From positions 2,974,501 through 3,038,500 of the forward strand of contig JBBBDQ010001293.1 in assembly GCA_037127315.1 (NCBI GenBank): DNA of 64,000 nt. The letters run 5' to 3'. Position numbers and translations under genes: made by a program. The notes beneath the pieces were generated by a model that made no database searches, was not told the origin of the DNA, and saw only the letters and a program-made list of their open reading frames with translations. Positions 41,226 to 52,350 of this stretch are shown here, one piece after another (position 1 is the first letter of the stretch; each line of letters starts with the position of its first letter). This DNA is from Ascarosepion bandense. Taxonomy: Eukaryota; Mollusca; Cephalopoda; Sepiida; Sepiidae.

Positions 41226-41830
41226 ATGTCCGTTCTCCTCAGTGTTCTTGACAAGCTCCAAAGGAGAGTCTGTAATGTGATAGGTACTGATCTGGCGACT
41301 CGACTGCAGCCACTTTCCCATCGTCGAAATGTGGCCTCCCTCTGTCTCTTCTATAAATACTTTCATGGCTTCTGCTCGGATGAGCTTAAGTCACTGATGC
41401 CTTCTCAACAGTTGTTTACCCGTGCAACCAGACTGGCAACTGGGTCCCACCCATTCACAGTCAGGTTAGCCAAATGCAGACGACAATTCTACTCCTGCAG
41501 CTTCCTCTGTCGCACTTCCCGCCTGTGGAACTCACTCCCGTATTCTTGCTTTCCTGACGGCTACGACCTCCAGAAATTTAAATGCAAAGTTAATACTCGC
41601 CTACTAACCACTGGACTCTAGCTCTCTCCCCTCCCCTGTATAATCTTCACTTTCTCTCCGCCCATGTATCTGTCATTGCACCTGCTTTCTCAGCTTTCTA
41701 TTGTTCCTTTCTAACTAGCTTGTACTCCTCACTCTTTTCTAATTAATCTTTCTACGTTTATGTAACCCCCTGCACATCAGTGGCGTTTCTGTCTTGCTCG
41801 GGGTGAAATGATTAAAAAAAAAAAAAAAAA
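41226..41830 (+). pseudogene. LINE-A 3' end, young 5'-truncated copy
   Basis: An uninterrupted 131-codon frame (41226-41621) ends the LINE-A ORF: VLDKLQRRVCNVIGTDLATR, HRRNVASLCLFYKYFHGFCS, TSRLWNSLPYSCFPDGYDLQ, KFKCKVNTRLLTTGL then stop. The 3' UTR follows with TAACCCCCTGCACATCAGTG, GCGTTTCTGTCTTGCTCGGG, GTGAAATGATT and a long poly-A. It is almost identical to 45214-45803. The frame's first codons lie in adjacent DNA; the true ORF start is lost. Confidence 0.9.
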
Positions 41831-41854
41831 AAAAAACGAAAAAAAAAAAACGGG

Positions 41855-42300
41855 TATTTATGCTGTGGTGCAGTGGATATTGGCTCGGAACAAGAAATCG
41901 GGGAGCCGAGTTCGAAATCGAGTTGATTTCTTTGCATCCCCTCTGGAAAGGTATTAATTCGTCTCTTCCTTTCAGTTATGGGTTAAATAACAGGACAGAT
42001 TGGGTTCTATAGCCTTTGCTGGCAACCAGTCTGTCAGCGACAATAATGGCAACCTACTGCGGAATAATCTTCTCACTTTGTTTTCTTGTTTTTTTTTTCA
42101 ATTGGAGTAGATAGATCTATCTATCGCCCGGTTCACACTCCACCCATGTCTATTGAACAGGTTAAGAGGCTCATCCCTTGTTCCCTGTTTAGGATATGGT
42201 TTCCGGCTTTCTCTTTTCCGATTTTTTCACTATTACGTAGCCCTCTTACGAGACATGATCGGCTAAGCGTGTATCACTTATGTTACCTAACTGACTGACT
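41855..42300 (+). mobile_element. SINE body copy interrupted by a minisatellite insertion
   Basis: Body from TGCTGTGGTGCAGTGGATAT to AATGGCAACCTACTGCGGAA (42064), resuming after 42243 with ACGAGACATGATCGGCTAAG and CCTAACTGACTGACTGAC. The interruption is a 156-bp-family unit. The left hairpin arm of the SINE was lost at the junction. Confidence 0.8.
42075..42243 (+). mobile_element. 156-bp minisatellite unit with truncated LINE-A tail, nested in SINE
   Basis: CAATTGGAGTAGATAGATCT, ATCGCCCGGTTCACACTCCA, ATTGAACAGGTTAAGAGGCT, GATATGGTTTCCGGCTTTCT and CACTATTACGTAGCCC, the last being the start of the LINE-A tail, cut short. Confidence 0.78.
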
Positions 42301-42309
42301 GACACTTGG

Positions 42310-42515
42310 TAAAGATGATAATCCACCTCATCTACCTCCAGCTATGGGTTAAATAGCAGAGTAGATAGGGTTCATGATCCTGGTTGGCAATAAGCCTACC
42401 TCAGAAACTAATGGCAACCTACTGCAAAAAAATCTTCTGTCCAGTTATTCATGTTTTTTTTCAAGACATGAACGACCAAGCGTGTATCACGGATGGCTCC
42501 TAACTAACTGATGCT
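42310..42515 (+). mobile_element. SINE body copy, 3' half
   Basis: CCTCCAGCTATGGGTTAAAT, GGTTGGCAATAAGCCTACCT, AATGGCAACCTACTGC, CAAGACATGAACGACCAAGC and CTAACTAACTGA follow the family order. It lies directly after another copy, in the same orientation. Confidence 0.8.
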
Positions 42516-42772
42516 TAATACCAAAATAAGAAAGTTTAAATTTTTAATGGGCATATAATGAGGAAAGAGGCCTTGGAATATATTGTCCTACGTAATGAGT
42601 TTTTGTAAATGTTTGGCAGAAGTGTACTAAAAATAAAATTGATTGAATGATTTTTTTTTTAGGTCTTATCAAACTGTTATTTAAAGCCAGAAAATATTTT
42701 TAAATTGTAAGAATTATTTTTTAGATAATAATGATTACTGATACAAATCCTACTATTTAACCATAACATGTT

Positions 42773-43119
42773 TTTTAATCGTATCACTCCGAGCAAGGCG
42801 GTAACGCCACTGATGTGCAGGGGGCTACGTAATAGTGAAAAAATCGGAAAAGAGAAAGCCGGAAACCATATCCTAAACAGGGAACAAGGGATGAGCCTCT
42901 TAAACTGTTCAATAGACATGGGTGGAGTGTGAACCGGGCGATAGATAGATCTATCTACTCCAATTGAAAAACAAAAACAAGAAAACAAAGTGAGAAGATT
43001 GGGAAAGAGAAAGCCGGAAACCACATCCTAAACAGGGAACAAGGGATGAGCCTCTTAACCTGTTCAATAGACATGGGTGGAGTGTGAACCGGGCGATAGA
43101 TAGATCTATCTACTCTAAT
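42773..43119 (-). mobile_element. LINE-A 3' tail carrying two 156-bp minisatellite units
   Basis: Tail at 42777-42833 (TATCACTCCGAGCAAGGCGG, CAGGGGGCTACGTAATAGTG), then GGAAAAGAGAAAGCCGG at 42847 and GGAAAGAGAAAGCCGG at 43001, about 155 bp apart. The palindromic GATAGATAGATCTATCTA lies in each unit. The two units are nearly identical. Confidence 0.85.
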
Positions 43120-43129
43120 TACTGAGGGA

Positions 43130-43550
43130 GAAGTGGATTTATGACTTTCAGAATGATATTTGCGCGTATGTGAATGTAACCAACTGAACAGAAACTGGAA
43201 CTCGGTTCGCCAATTAATAATTTTGAGACATTAATCATTACACCAACACAACATCTAAACCTATAGCTCATGGTATTCCCAAGCGGTCACTATGAGATAC
43301 TGACCAGATACTTCGATGATTATACAGGAAGCAGTGATTCAACAAAATGTGACCGAAATACAAAATTTAATAAGTGATATGAAAAGAGAAAATTGTGGAG
43401 AGTCATGGCTAACGTTCTGCAGGATCAGATCACATAGAAGAAGTAATCATCAAGTTTAACTATTGATTCTCAAAGTTAAATGTTTAATTGTACTTCGGTG
43501 ACAGCCAACTCGTTTTAAATATAGTTTAATATAACAGACGACGGAAAGAA
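43130..43550 (-). mobile_element. 5S-headed SINE with the same upstream flank as 36990-37430
   Basis: On the minus strand a flank (43540-43350), homologous to 37040-37270, leads into a 5S-like head (43345-43262: ACTTCGATG.., GTCAGTATCTCATAGTGACC, GCTTGGGAATACCATGAGCT), then the SINE body (GGCGAACCGAGTTCCAGTTT, TCACATACGCGCAAATATC). Diverged but ordered. Confidence 0.72.
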
Positions 43551-43599
43551 CAGAAATTATTTGATAGAAACAAAGAAAACACCACTGTTTCTATGATTT

Positions 43600-43960
43600 T
43601 TTTTCCTTCTATACGGCTTGACGATTTCAGCGTACGTAAATAGAAAACTTAAAGCGACGGAGATGTGGTTTGACAGGCAAACGCGGAGAATACAATGAGC
43701 AGACAATATGAGCAAAGAGAAACTTCTAAAGAAATTGTCAACTAAAAAAAAATTTATACATAAATAAAATAGGATAAGTTGAAATTTCGGTGACACATTA
43801 TGGGGATTGGAGAATATTAACACTTACAGGTCAGATGACACAAAGCATAGAGTATAAAAGAAAAGATAGGCAGAAAGAACAACGGAAAATCTACCAAACG
43901 AGATTGGGCGAATCGGTGTCAGAATGAGGACCAAGTATGATGGTAAGAAATCAGTTTCTC
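43600..43960 (+). pseudogene. LINE-B (RTE-like) C-terminal fragment, strongly decayed
   Basis: KLKATEMWFDRQTRRIQ (43648-43700) corresponds to the '[17 protein letters not shown]' segment of LINE-B, followed by traces of MSKEKLLKKLSTKKK, FRDTLWGLENI and GQMTQS. Frames change repeatedly. Confidence 0.6.
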
Positions 43961-44169
43961 AGTGCAACAATTGACAAGAAATTGTGAAGAGGCATGATTG
44001 TCACACCTGATGGAATTTCTTCTGTTAACGGAACCCCTTTAGGCGATCATTGCACCCAAAATTCCCCGTAGCTGAATAAACATTTTCTGTATACTTCATA
44101 TTTAGGCGTTGTTATTACTGCATTAATCTTCATACATTTCGGTGCAAATTAATTGCAAAAAAAGAAAAA

Positions 44170-44460
44170 AAAACTAACAAAGTCTTCATAGGATCTTTCA
44201 CACTTTCCCTGATTACATATACGTCTTCACTTGGCTTTGTTTTTCTCTTCTGAATGCCGTTTCATTTACGTTTTGGACTGATAGATCCAGTTTGTTTCTT
44301 CACCTCGATGACATGACCGACAGTTAAAAAGCTGACACCAACAATATCCGCTATCTCTCTGTAAGATATGCCAGGGTGTTCGTGTAGCATTACAATTTCT
44401 TACGCTTATTTGGAGTAACCTCTATAGCAGACAATGGCCGCAGGACAACTAATCAACTGC
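44170..44460 (-). pseudogene. Tc1-like transposase N-terminal fragment
   Basis: Minus-strand reading gives MLHEHPGISYREIADIVGVS, FLTVGHVIEVKKQTGSISPK, then after a stop IQKRKTKPSEDVYVIRESVK and DPMKT. The helix-turn-helix and DPRKT-like end correspond block by block to 2848-3090. The catalytic domain is absent. Confidence 0.72.
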
Positions 44461-45112
44461 AAAGAAAATAGTGTCTGATCGTGATAAAAATATGATGCAA
44501 TTACAGATGACGCAATACTTTTCAAGGCCAAACAAATTTCATCTTACACCCGAAAATAGATTCATATTATTGCACATTGGTGCAAATGACCTAATCTGAG
44601 AAAAAATAGATAACAATTACACCCAGTTACAGTATGGTGAAAAAAGATAACTAAAGCAGTTGTTTCAATAAATTTTCACTAGGGTGTGGCTGTTCTATTT
44701 CCAATAAACCAAAGTCACAATGTCGCTATCATTAGAGAAAGTAAAATCAGCACTTTCTTCTTTAGGAGAAATATTATTGGGTTTATACATAGCAAAACCC
44801 TATTATATGTACAGTTTTTTTTTATTGTCTGCAGTAGGCAAGTTTGGCGACTACTTGTCAGTAACAAAGAGGGCAAATTGAATGATAAAACTTTCCATGC
44901 CTTATATTTTGCAGAAGATGTGTTTGCTAACAGCTAAATATTATCTCTTTGGGAGGACGAATCTCACTTATATATTTATTTGCAAATCACTCGTTTTTCT
45001 TTTGTTCAGATTTATCAATACACGGCCACTGAATAAGTTGCAACCTTCGAATAATCACGTTTAATATACCATATATCAGAAATACTATAAGAAGGTTGGG
45101 TCACTATGTCGA
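44461..45112. other. No gene seen
   Basis: AT-rich; short frames at 44686-45064 have no motif. Confidence 0.4.
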
Positions 45113-45805
45113 TCCAGGATGTTTTTTCCACCTGAATCCATCCTGCATATATACAAGTCAACCATCCGTCCGTGCATGGAGTACTGCTGCCATTTATGGT
45201 CAGGCGCCCCTGCCGTTCTCCTCAGTGTTCTTGACAAGCTCCAAAGGAGAGTCTGTAATGTGATAGGTACTGATCTGGCGACTCGACTGCAGCCACTTTC
45301 CCATTGTCGAAATGTGGCCTCCCTCTGTCTCTTCTATAAATACTTTCATGGCTTCTGCTCGGATGAGCTTAAGTCACTGATGCCTCCTCAACAGATGTTT
45401 ACCCGTGCAACCAGACTGGCAACTGGGTCCCACCCATTCACAGTCAGGTTAGCCAAATGCAGACGACAATTCTACTCCTGCAGCTTCCTCTGTCGCACTT
45501 CCCGCCTGTGGAACTCACTCCCGTATTCTTGCTTTCCTGACGACTACAACCTCCAGAAATTTAAATGCAAAGTTAATACTCATCTACTAAACACTGGCCT
45601 CTAGCTCTCTCCCCTCCCCTGTATAACCTTCCCTTTCTCTCCTCCTATGTATCTGTCATCGCACCTTCTTTCTCAGCTTTCTATTGCTCCTTTCTAACTA
45701 GCTTGTACTCCTCACTCTTTTCTAATTAATCTTTTTACATTTATGTAACCCCCTGCACATCAGTGGCGTTTCCGCCTTGCTCGGGGTGAAATGATTAAAA
45801 AAAAA
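45113..45805 (+). pseudogene. LINE-A 3' end, young copy with 161-codon frame
   Basis: Open frame 45119-45604 covers the C-terminal domain after the RT palm: FFPPESILHIYKSTIRPCME, YCCHLWSGAPAVLLSVLDKL, NVASLCLFYKYFHGFCSDEL, CRTSRLWNSLPYSCFPDDYN, ending NTHLLNTGL. The 3' UTR (45605-45795) ends in the family tail and poly-A at 45796-45806. It differs from 41236-41825 at only a handful of positions. The 5' truncation at about 45113 marks the integration end. In the parent element this part follows the catalytic RT domain. Confidence 0.9.
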
Positions 45806-45907
45806 AATATATATATATCCAACAATTTGTGTGGATGTTCATTAGTTACGAAGTTTCTTTTCATTTTTTTTGTCTTACGATCACATAATTTTAAAACATT
45901 GGTTAGT

Positions 45908-46150
45908 GTAGGATCACCAAATTTTAGCAACGTTGAGCCTGATGAATACTAAGATTGGTGACCACTTAGGACTAAAAGAAGTTTTAAGCTTCTTCGTGAG
46001 ATGATGCAATTAATAGCGGTTATGAATTAGACATTGGAGAGCCGCGTTTCAATTCTAGACATTTTAAACGTAAATGCTCCTGGGAAATGTAAGAATTAGC
46101 CTCTGCTTTCCCAGTTACGGTTTAATTAATAGCGCTTGGATTAGAAGATC
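45908..46150 (+). mobile_element. 5S-headed SINE, diverged
   Basis: 5S-like head: GGATCACCAAATTTTAGCAA, CGTTGAGCCTGATGAATACT and ATTGGTGACCACTTAGGACT. The body follows (AGAGCCGCGTTTCAATTC, AATGCTCCTGGGAAATGTAA, CCAGTTACGGTTTAATTAAT). Many substitutions. Confidence 0.75.
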
Positions 46151-46621
46151 ATTATTAACTCTAAAACTTTTACAATCTCTCAATAAATATATTCTGGTTT
46201 TAAATAATTTGTGAAGTGTTGATACGCTATAAAAACAAATCAATGAAATAATGGTTTTCCTTCTTAATAATTGAGCCAAAATGCTTTGCATTTTTTTATC
46301 CGTAGAATATTATACAAACCACATACACATACATGTGAACACAGACATAATATATTTAGATGTAACTTTTTCATTCATACAGATTTTGTGGAAACATTTA
46401 TTTTAGTCGCATTTTTGTTTACAATCTACTAGCATTCAATTTCGTTTCGCATCTTTTTCATGCATCTAAATTTTTATTTAGATTTTAAATGTTTCTTGCA
46501 CCTCTTAAATGAACATTGGTAAAGGTATGAAACCACCTCTTTTCTCCTCGGATATGGGCTATTAAGTAGGGTTTATATAATAATTGTCTTATAATTATTT
46601 TACTTTATTTTTTTTATTTTT
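46151..46621. other. No gene seen; AT-rich
   Basis: Nothing recognised before the LINE-A tail. Confidence 0.4.
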
Positions 46622-47103
46622 TATTTTTTAATCATTTCACCCCGAGCAAGGCAGAAACGCCACTGATGTGCAGGGGGTTACATAAATGTAAAAAGATTAA
46701 TTAGAAAAGAGTGAGGAGTACAAGCTAGTTAAAAAGGAACAATAGAAAGCTGAGAAAGCAGGTTCGATGATAGATACATACGTGAAGAGAAAGGGAATGT
46801 TATACAGGGGAGGGGAGAGAGCTAGAGGCCAGTGGTTAGTAGATGAGTATTAACTTTGCATTTAAATTTCTGGAGGTTGTAGCCGTCAGGAAAGCAAGAA
46901 TACGGGAGCGAGTTCCACAGGCGGGAAGTGCGACAGAGGAAGCTGCAGGAGTAGAATTGTCGTCTGCATTTGGCTAACCTGACTGCGAATGGGTGGGACC
47001 CAGTTGCCAGTCTGGTTGCACGGGTAAACACCTGTTGAGGAGGCATCAGTGACTTAAGCTCATCCGAGCAGAAGCCATGAAAGTATTTATAGAAGAGACA
47101 GAG
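46622..47103 (-). pseudogene. LINE-A 3' end, young inverted copy
   Basis: Tail at 46629-46680 (ATTTCACCCCGAGCAAGGCA ... CAGGGGGTTACAT) and a minus-strand frame: NLCLFYKYFHGFCSDELKSL, MPPQQVFTRATRLATGSHPF, CRTSRLWNSLPYSCFPDGYN, KVNTHLLTTGL. About 95% identical by eye to 41226 and 45113. 5' truncated at about 47100. Confidence 0.9.
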
Positions 47104-47159
47104 GTTTTTTATACATATATATACATGAGCACACATATGAATATATTTAGATTTGCTTC

Positions 47160-47660
47160 GGTGTGTTTTGTATTACAGCATATCAACTTCAATGGCATAT
47201 CAGCCTGTATGGCACATCAACCTCAATTTAATGGCGTCAATTTTTTAGAATATATTCCGATGAATTGAATATATATTCTTCGCAGGAAATCAATTTGAAA
47301 ATCAGGTTTCATTGATGTATTTTTGTAAAGTGTGTTTTGTCGAGAGTCAAATGTATTACTGGAAATTTTGTTTTCAAAAAATATATTTCTGGTAATTTTT
47401 TCTTTCAAAAATGTATTGCTGGTAATATTTTCTTCTCCAAAAAGGTATTGCTGGAATCTCCTCTATAAAAGTCTATTTTTATACTTTCCTAGTATTTTGA
47501 CACCAGTCTAGGGGTTAAATATTTGCCCATAGCTAGGACTCTAACATGTGCTAGAGTAGACTTTGGGACAATAGCAATTAAGAGGTGGCTCCGCTCTCTT
47601 CAAATTCTTCTAATTAGAAACTTTGCTGCAGGACGTAGTTTATCGTCATACCCATGATCA
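47160..47660 (+). repeat. Second copy of the 20591-21086 repeat
   Basis: ACAGCATATCAACTTCAATG, AAAATGTATT.CTGGTAAT-like direct repeats (three to four, about 30 bp apart, 47340-47450), TATTTTTATACTTTCCTAGT, TTTGCCCATAGCTAGGACTC and GTAGTTTATCGTCATACCCA follow the same order as in the first copy. The internal direct repeats vary in number. Confidence 0.7.
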
Positions 47661-47759
47661 ATACTTTTAGATTTAAGTATTTGATTTATGCAGGTTTTCT
47701 TTAAAAAACGATTTATGGTTTATTCATGTTTTCCGATTTGCACCATTTCTAATGTAAAA

Positions 47760-48070
47760 TCAGTCAGTCAGTTAAGTACCATCCGTGATACACGCTTGGC
47801 GATTATGTCTCGAAAGAGACATGACTGACTGGGGAGAAGATTATCCCGCAGTAGGTTGCCATTGCTTTCTGCGGTAGACTGGTTGCCAACCAAGGCCATA
47901 GAACCCAATCTGTCCTGTTATTTGACCAATAGCTGAAGGGAAGAGACGGATTAATACCTTTCCCAAGGGTATTTGCGCGTATATGATTGCAACGAATTCA
48001 AGTGGAATTCGAACTCGATTCCCCGAGTTCTCGTTCCGAGTCGATATTCACTGGACCACAACGCATATAT
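47760..48070 (-). mobile_element. SINE body copy, well preserved
   Basis: Complete body on the minus strand, from CAGTCAGTTAAGTACCATCC through perfect hairpin arms (CATGTCTC/GAGACATG), TAGACTGGTTGCCAACCAAG, ACCTTTCCCAAGGGTATTTG to GAGTCGATATTCACTGGACC and ACAACGC. Confidence 0.92.
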
Positions 48071-50029
48071 ATTGAAATAAGTTTTGCTGCTCTCTTTATC
48101 TGCATCCTTCACATTCGTCCTCTTAGTAGAATTTAAAGTTCTTATTCCTTCGTAAATATATGCAATTTTCTTTCTTTTAAATTATTATGTATGTTTATTC
48201 ATATTTTTGTTAATAAACTATCAGTATTCTGTTTCTTTTCGCATCTTCTTTGAGTGCCATGTCTTTACGTCTTTGATTTTTCTTCTTTTTTTCTTTAAAT
48301 AGTATTTCCTTTAACTTTTATCTTTCTCGCTTTTACTCACTTCTTCACATTTACTCGCTTTTACATAAATCTCCACTTTCATTTTCTCGACTTAACCTAT
48401 TTTTCCGTTTTATTTTTCTATTCTTTTCATCACTTCAGTTACTTTTCTCGTATCGCGAGCATCTCTTTTCTTATAGACTTAAAAGACCGACCCTCACTCC
48501 TCTGCTTCTTCTTTTTCCGTTCTTTGTCTGTCCAAGCGGCTACAGGCTGATTATCCACTTGATCTATCATCCTATCTATAGTCCAGGAAGATACCTTTGA
48601 TTATTGGCTCTAGCCGAAGGCTCATAATGTTGCTGATGGATTTTCCTGGTGAATTAATGTTGTTGATCGCGACGATGATAACAAGAAAAGCGATATTAAT
48701 GGCTTTCTCAGAGGATGGGAATATAGGAAATTGTTGGTATTTTTGCTTTGGCAGTTGGGGCGGCTGTAATTAGAGTAAATATTTATACCCGTGGGCATTG
48801 TAGATCTAAAAATATAGAAAAGTAACGATCAAACCGGTTATATTTTCAGATCGATCTATAGAGTTGAGCAAATTTGGTCTACGTTTGGCACGTCGGTTTG
48901 CGTGCGTTTAAGAACATTGGACTTTTAACTCATTTCTTTCAAAAATATATATTTTATTGTATTTCGATAGTTGTGCTAGGAATATAGAAATTTACAAAGA
49001 TTTTGTCGAAATTGGTGTAAGTTGTTGATGATATTATAACATTGAAAACAGAAAAAGTAGTAAGATTTTCAGTATGTTATTTATTTTCTTATATTAAAGA
49101 AAATATAAGACCATTATTTTAAAAAGTTCGATGAAAAGCCAAAAGCATAATCAACCTACAAGCTACATATTTCTCGTTGAGCGTAGATTCACTATTGGAT
49201 AGAGCATTTAAGTAAGATGATGGGATCTTTTAAATATTATTACACGTCTAATAATTAACATTGTACGACGTACTGGATAAAAAACATTTATTGAATCTGG
49301 GTTATGTTAGTTGCTTTGATAAGTGACTTTCACATAAATAAACCAAAAATATTTAATTTATAAAAAGAAAAGTAAACTCGAAAATAAAAGTAGATATTAT
49401 ACAACGGCGTGAAATAAGAAAGTTTGGTAAAGCTAAATGCCCCACCACTGGCCATATCAAAGTTTGGTCATTATTTATTAAAGATAGTGTTATTCTGTGT
49501 CGGACAGGATTGAAATACATTTTAATTTATAAGCTCCTTTTGAAGAAATAAACCGTTCATCAAACTGGAACTGCTCTCATTAAAACTAAATGAATACAGC
49601 AACGGACGTGGCAGTGTACCATCAGATCTTTGTTTATTTTAGTTTTTACAGAGTTCTATTAACGAAAGACAAATAACTTCGAAAAGTAAGTTTTTGAATC
49701 AGAATCTAAAAGAAATTCTGGAAAGATAAAAATATAATGTCACATGAAAGAACGTAGCAGCTAGTGAAAGAAAATGGTAAATACGTCGTTCCATGAAATG
49801 CACGTGCACAATTTTAAAACATCGATTTTTCAATGCTTATTTACTAAAAACAGAAGGAATATTTTATATTACTAAAAGATAATGACTACAAACGCGTCTT
49901 TCTTTTAACGTTTTACCTTGAACTGTTATCTTCCCCACATACTATCGTATATCCCTGTAAATTGTGTTTATTACACTGTAACACTCTCCATCGATAGATC
50001 CAAGGGCCTTGTACAGAGGAAGATCACTG

Positions 50030-50031
<2 letters not shown>
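48071..50031. other. About 2 kb with no recognised element or gene
   Basis: The longest stretch in the window without an identifiable repeat. Short CT-rich parts at 48260-48530; no frame longer than chance. It may be ordinary intergenic or intronic DNA. Confidence 0.5.

Positions 50032-50088
<57 letters not shown>
50032..50088. repeat. (TA)n microsatellite
   Basis: About 56 bp of TA dinucleotides. Confidence 0.97.
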
Positions 50089-50092
<4 letters not shown>

Positions 50093-50109
50093 TTAAAACA
50101 GGAAATAAC

Positions 50110-50516
50110 ATATTACATTGCATTTGACTACATGGTTTTGTTGTCATTTCGCGCTATCCCGCGGTTTGACGTCATAAAACCGCATCGCAAACTTAAGAAC
50201 TGCGTTTATTATTTTTGGTAACTATTGCCGTTGCCAAGCGGAGTTTTATGTCAACACAAAATAAAATCGTCGGTGATGGTGGATTTTATAATATTTTAGT
50301 TTAAACTACCTCTCTGAAGATGGCTCATGTCAGCCGAAAGCTTAGAAGAAAACCAATAAATAATTATCCAAATGCTGGAGAATTTTTGTCTTTATTTTCA
50401 ACTGAAATTAAAGCAAAAATACGACGCTTAGAACGGCTCATGATTAAACATAATAGACATTCATTGTCTCTTATATTTAATATCATATATTTAGAAAATT
50501 ACTTGCTGCCTCGATA

Positions 50517-50547
<31 letters not shown>
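50110..50547 (+). repeat. Dispersed repeat, copy of 24760-25404
   Basis: GACGTCATAAAACCGCATCG (50169), CTCTGAAGATGGCTCATGTC then AGCCGAAAGCTTAG (50313-50346), TGTCTTTATTTTCAACTGAA, CATGATTAAACATAATAGAC and TTAGAAAATTACTTGCTGCC, then (TA)n. The CTGAAGA...AGCCGAAA block has hammerhead-like spacing with a GGCT/AGCC stem. Unclassified; possibly a Penelope-type terminal region. Confidence 0.6.
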
Positions 50548-50550
<3 letters not shown>

Positions 50551-51005
50551 TTTCATCGCCGGTTACGGTACGGAGGAAAAAGCTTCTTTTTCTCTTGGTG
50601 AGCAGCTGTTCATACGTGAAAAGAGACCATTCGGCGTCTCTCGGTTTCAACTCGTATGGTATCCAATGTCTTTGCATTTGAATCATTCCTAATGCTTTTA
50701 AACGTTACTAACTTGTGTGACCAGCTCCTAATGATTCTGCAAGTTCAGCTTGTGCCTGACATGAGTCTTCATGAATTAATGCCTACATTACTTTGTCTTT
50801 AAATATTTTCGATGCGCTGGAGCGTTCTTTATCTTCAACATCAAAATCCTTATCTAAACCAATCTCTGCATGCTGTTTCCGACAGAACATGGTCGCCGTA
50901 TGTTTCAACAAGAGTTCTGTGTGCTTCAGCTGTAGAATTCATTTGAATAAAGTTATGCAGTAAAATTCTCCGAAAGCAAACTTTCTTTGGCACAAAATCC
51001 GACAT
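50548..51005 (-). pseudogene. Mariner (Mos1-like) transposase N-terminal half
   Basis: From the ATG at 51005: MSDFVPKKVCFRRILLHNFI, then AEAHRTLVETYGDHVLSETA and CRDWFR (paired HTH region), and after deletions EDSCQAQAELAESLGA and KALGMIQMQRHWIPYELKPR, ending VTGDEN at the first catalytic aspartate, where a (TA)n tract cuts the sequence. The distal catalytic half is gone. Frameshifts near 50900 and 50760. Confidence 0.8.
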
Positions 51006-51174
51006 GTTTATAGCTATGAAAATCAAAGTTGTTTACCCTTCGACGAAATGCCATACACTCTATTTCAAGCTTGCTGATAGTACTTCCTTATAAAAGCGTT
51101 GCCATCTGAAAATACAGACATGCAGTTCTGAGTACGCCATTTGTTGGAAAACAGGTTCTTATATAAATAGAGGG

Positions 51175-52035
51175 TGTATCAAAAATAATTTTATGAAATT
51201 TTTTGTAAAGATTGGAGCGGATTCCTCACATCCAAACGTTTTTGAGTTATTAGGTTTAAAGAAAGTTTACGTTAGATGGTGATGTATTGCCATTCTGTTA
51301 ATTTGTGTCATTTGTGTACATTTACGACTAGTCTGTCTTCAACGTTTAACGTGTGATGTAGTGCGTTAACAGGGAAGTTTGTTCTTTTAACAATGTCAGC
51401 TTTCACATATGATTTTTACGTTCGGCCATCCGAATGGCAATAGGCGCAAGGATGCACAGCTCTAAGGCAATCGAGTTATTTAATTATTGCTGTTGTTTAT
51501 TGTCGCGTTTCAGAACCAGGATCCGTAGACCATAAACCATGCATCGAGAAAAACCCAGTTAGCTCCTACGCTTGATCACAAAGACCATATTTTAGAGACT
51601 TTCGGTTCGTTCGATTCAGGTATCAGCACACGTCTATTGACCCTAGAATGTCGTTCACCAAATAGTACCGTATGTAGAGTACTTAAAGAACAGCTTTTGT
51701 ATCCGTATCATCGTGTGCAAAGTCTTTCGCTTTCTAATCACTCTCCACAGGAGAAATTTTTGCCGATGGTACATTTCACAAACTGCCAATTCACTTTTTT
51801 TTCTTCTTCAGCCTTGTTTACGAGCAAGGCAACATTTAGAAGAGATGGAATAACAAATTTACACAACAAACAATTGTGGGCATATCGGAATCCCCATAGA
51901 ATACAGGCAGAATATTAGCATCAGGTTATGATTAATATGTGGGCTAAAATTTGAGATAACTGTCTGGCAGGTCCATTTGTTCTCACAGAACGTCTTACAT
52001 GAGTTGTCTATATGGACTTTATTTCGTACACAATT
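51175..52035 (+). pseudogene. Tc1/mariner-type DDE transposase pseudogene (DUF4817-like group)
   Basis: GAGGGTGTATCAAAAATAAT at about 51171 looks like a terminal repeat. The frame 51637-51918 reads TLECRSPNSTVCRVLKEQLL, YPYHRVQSLSLSNHSP, then ALFTSKATFRRDGITNLHNK, QLWAYRNPHRIQAEY, followed by MINMWAKI and LAGPFVLTERLT. This order is that of a common arthropod and mollusc transposase group. The first catalytic aspartate (normally in a 'TDE..F' context) appears changed to TSKATF. The SINE at 52048 truncates the 3' side. Confidence 0.75.
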
Positions 52036-52047
52036 TCTGATTGGCCA

Positions 52048-52350
52048 AAAATGTCAGTCAGTGCCATACGTGATACACGCTTGGGCGATCATGTCTCGAA
52101 AGAGACAGGACTGACTGGGCAGAAGATTATCCTGCAGTAGGTTGCCATTGCTTTCTGCGGTAGACTGGTTGCCGACCAAGGCTATAGAACCTAATCTGTC
52201 CTGTTATTTAACCCATAACTAGAAGGAATATATGAATTAATACCTTTCCCAAGGGTATTTGCGCGTAAGTGAATGCAATGAATTCAGCTGGAATTCGAAT
52301 TCGGCTTCACGATTTCTCGTCCCGAGCCGATATCCAATGCACCACAAAAT
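52048..52350 (-). mobile_element. SINE body copy, well preserved
   Basis: Complete minus-strand body: AGTGCCATACGTGATACACG, GGCGATCATGTCTCGAAAGA, GTAGACTGGTTGCCGACCAA, CCCATAACTAGAAGGAATAT, TTCCCAAGGGTATTTGCGCG and CCGAGCCGATATCCAATGCA. Only one change disrupts the hairpin arms. Confidence 0.9.
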
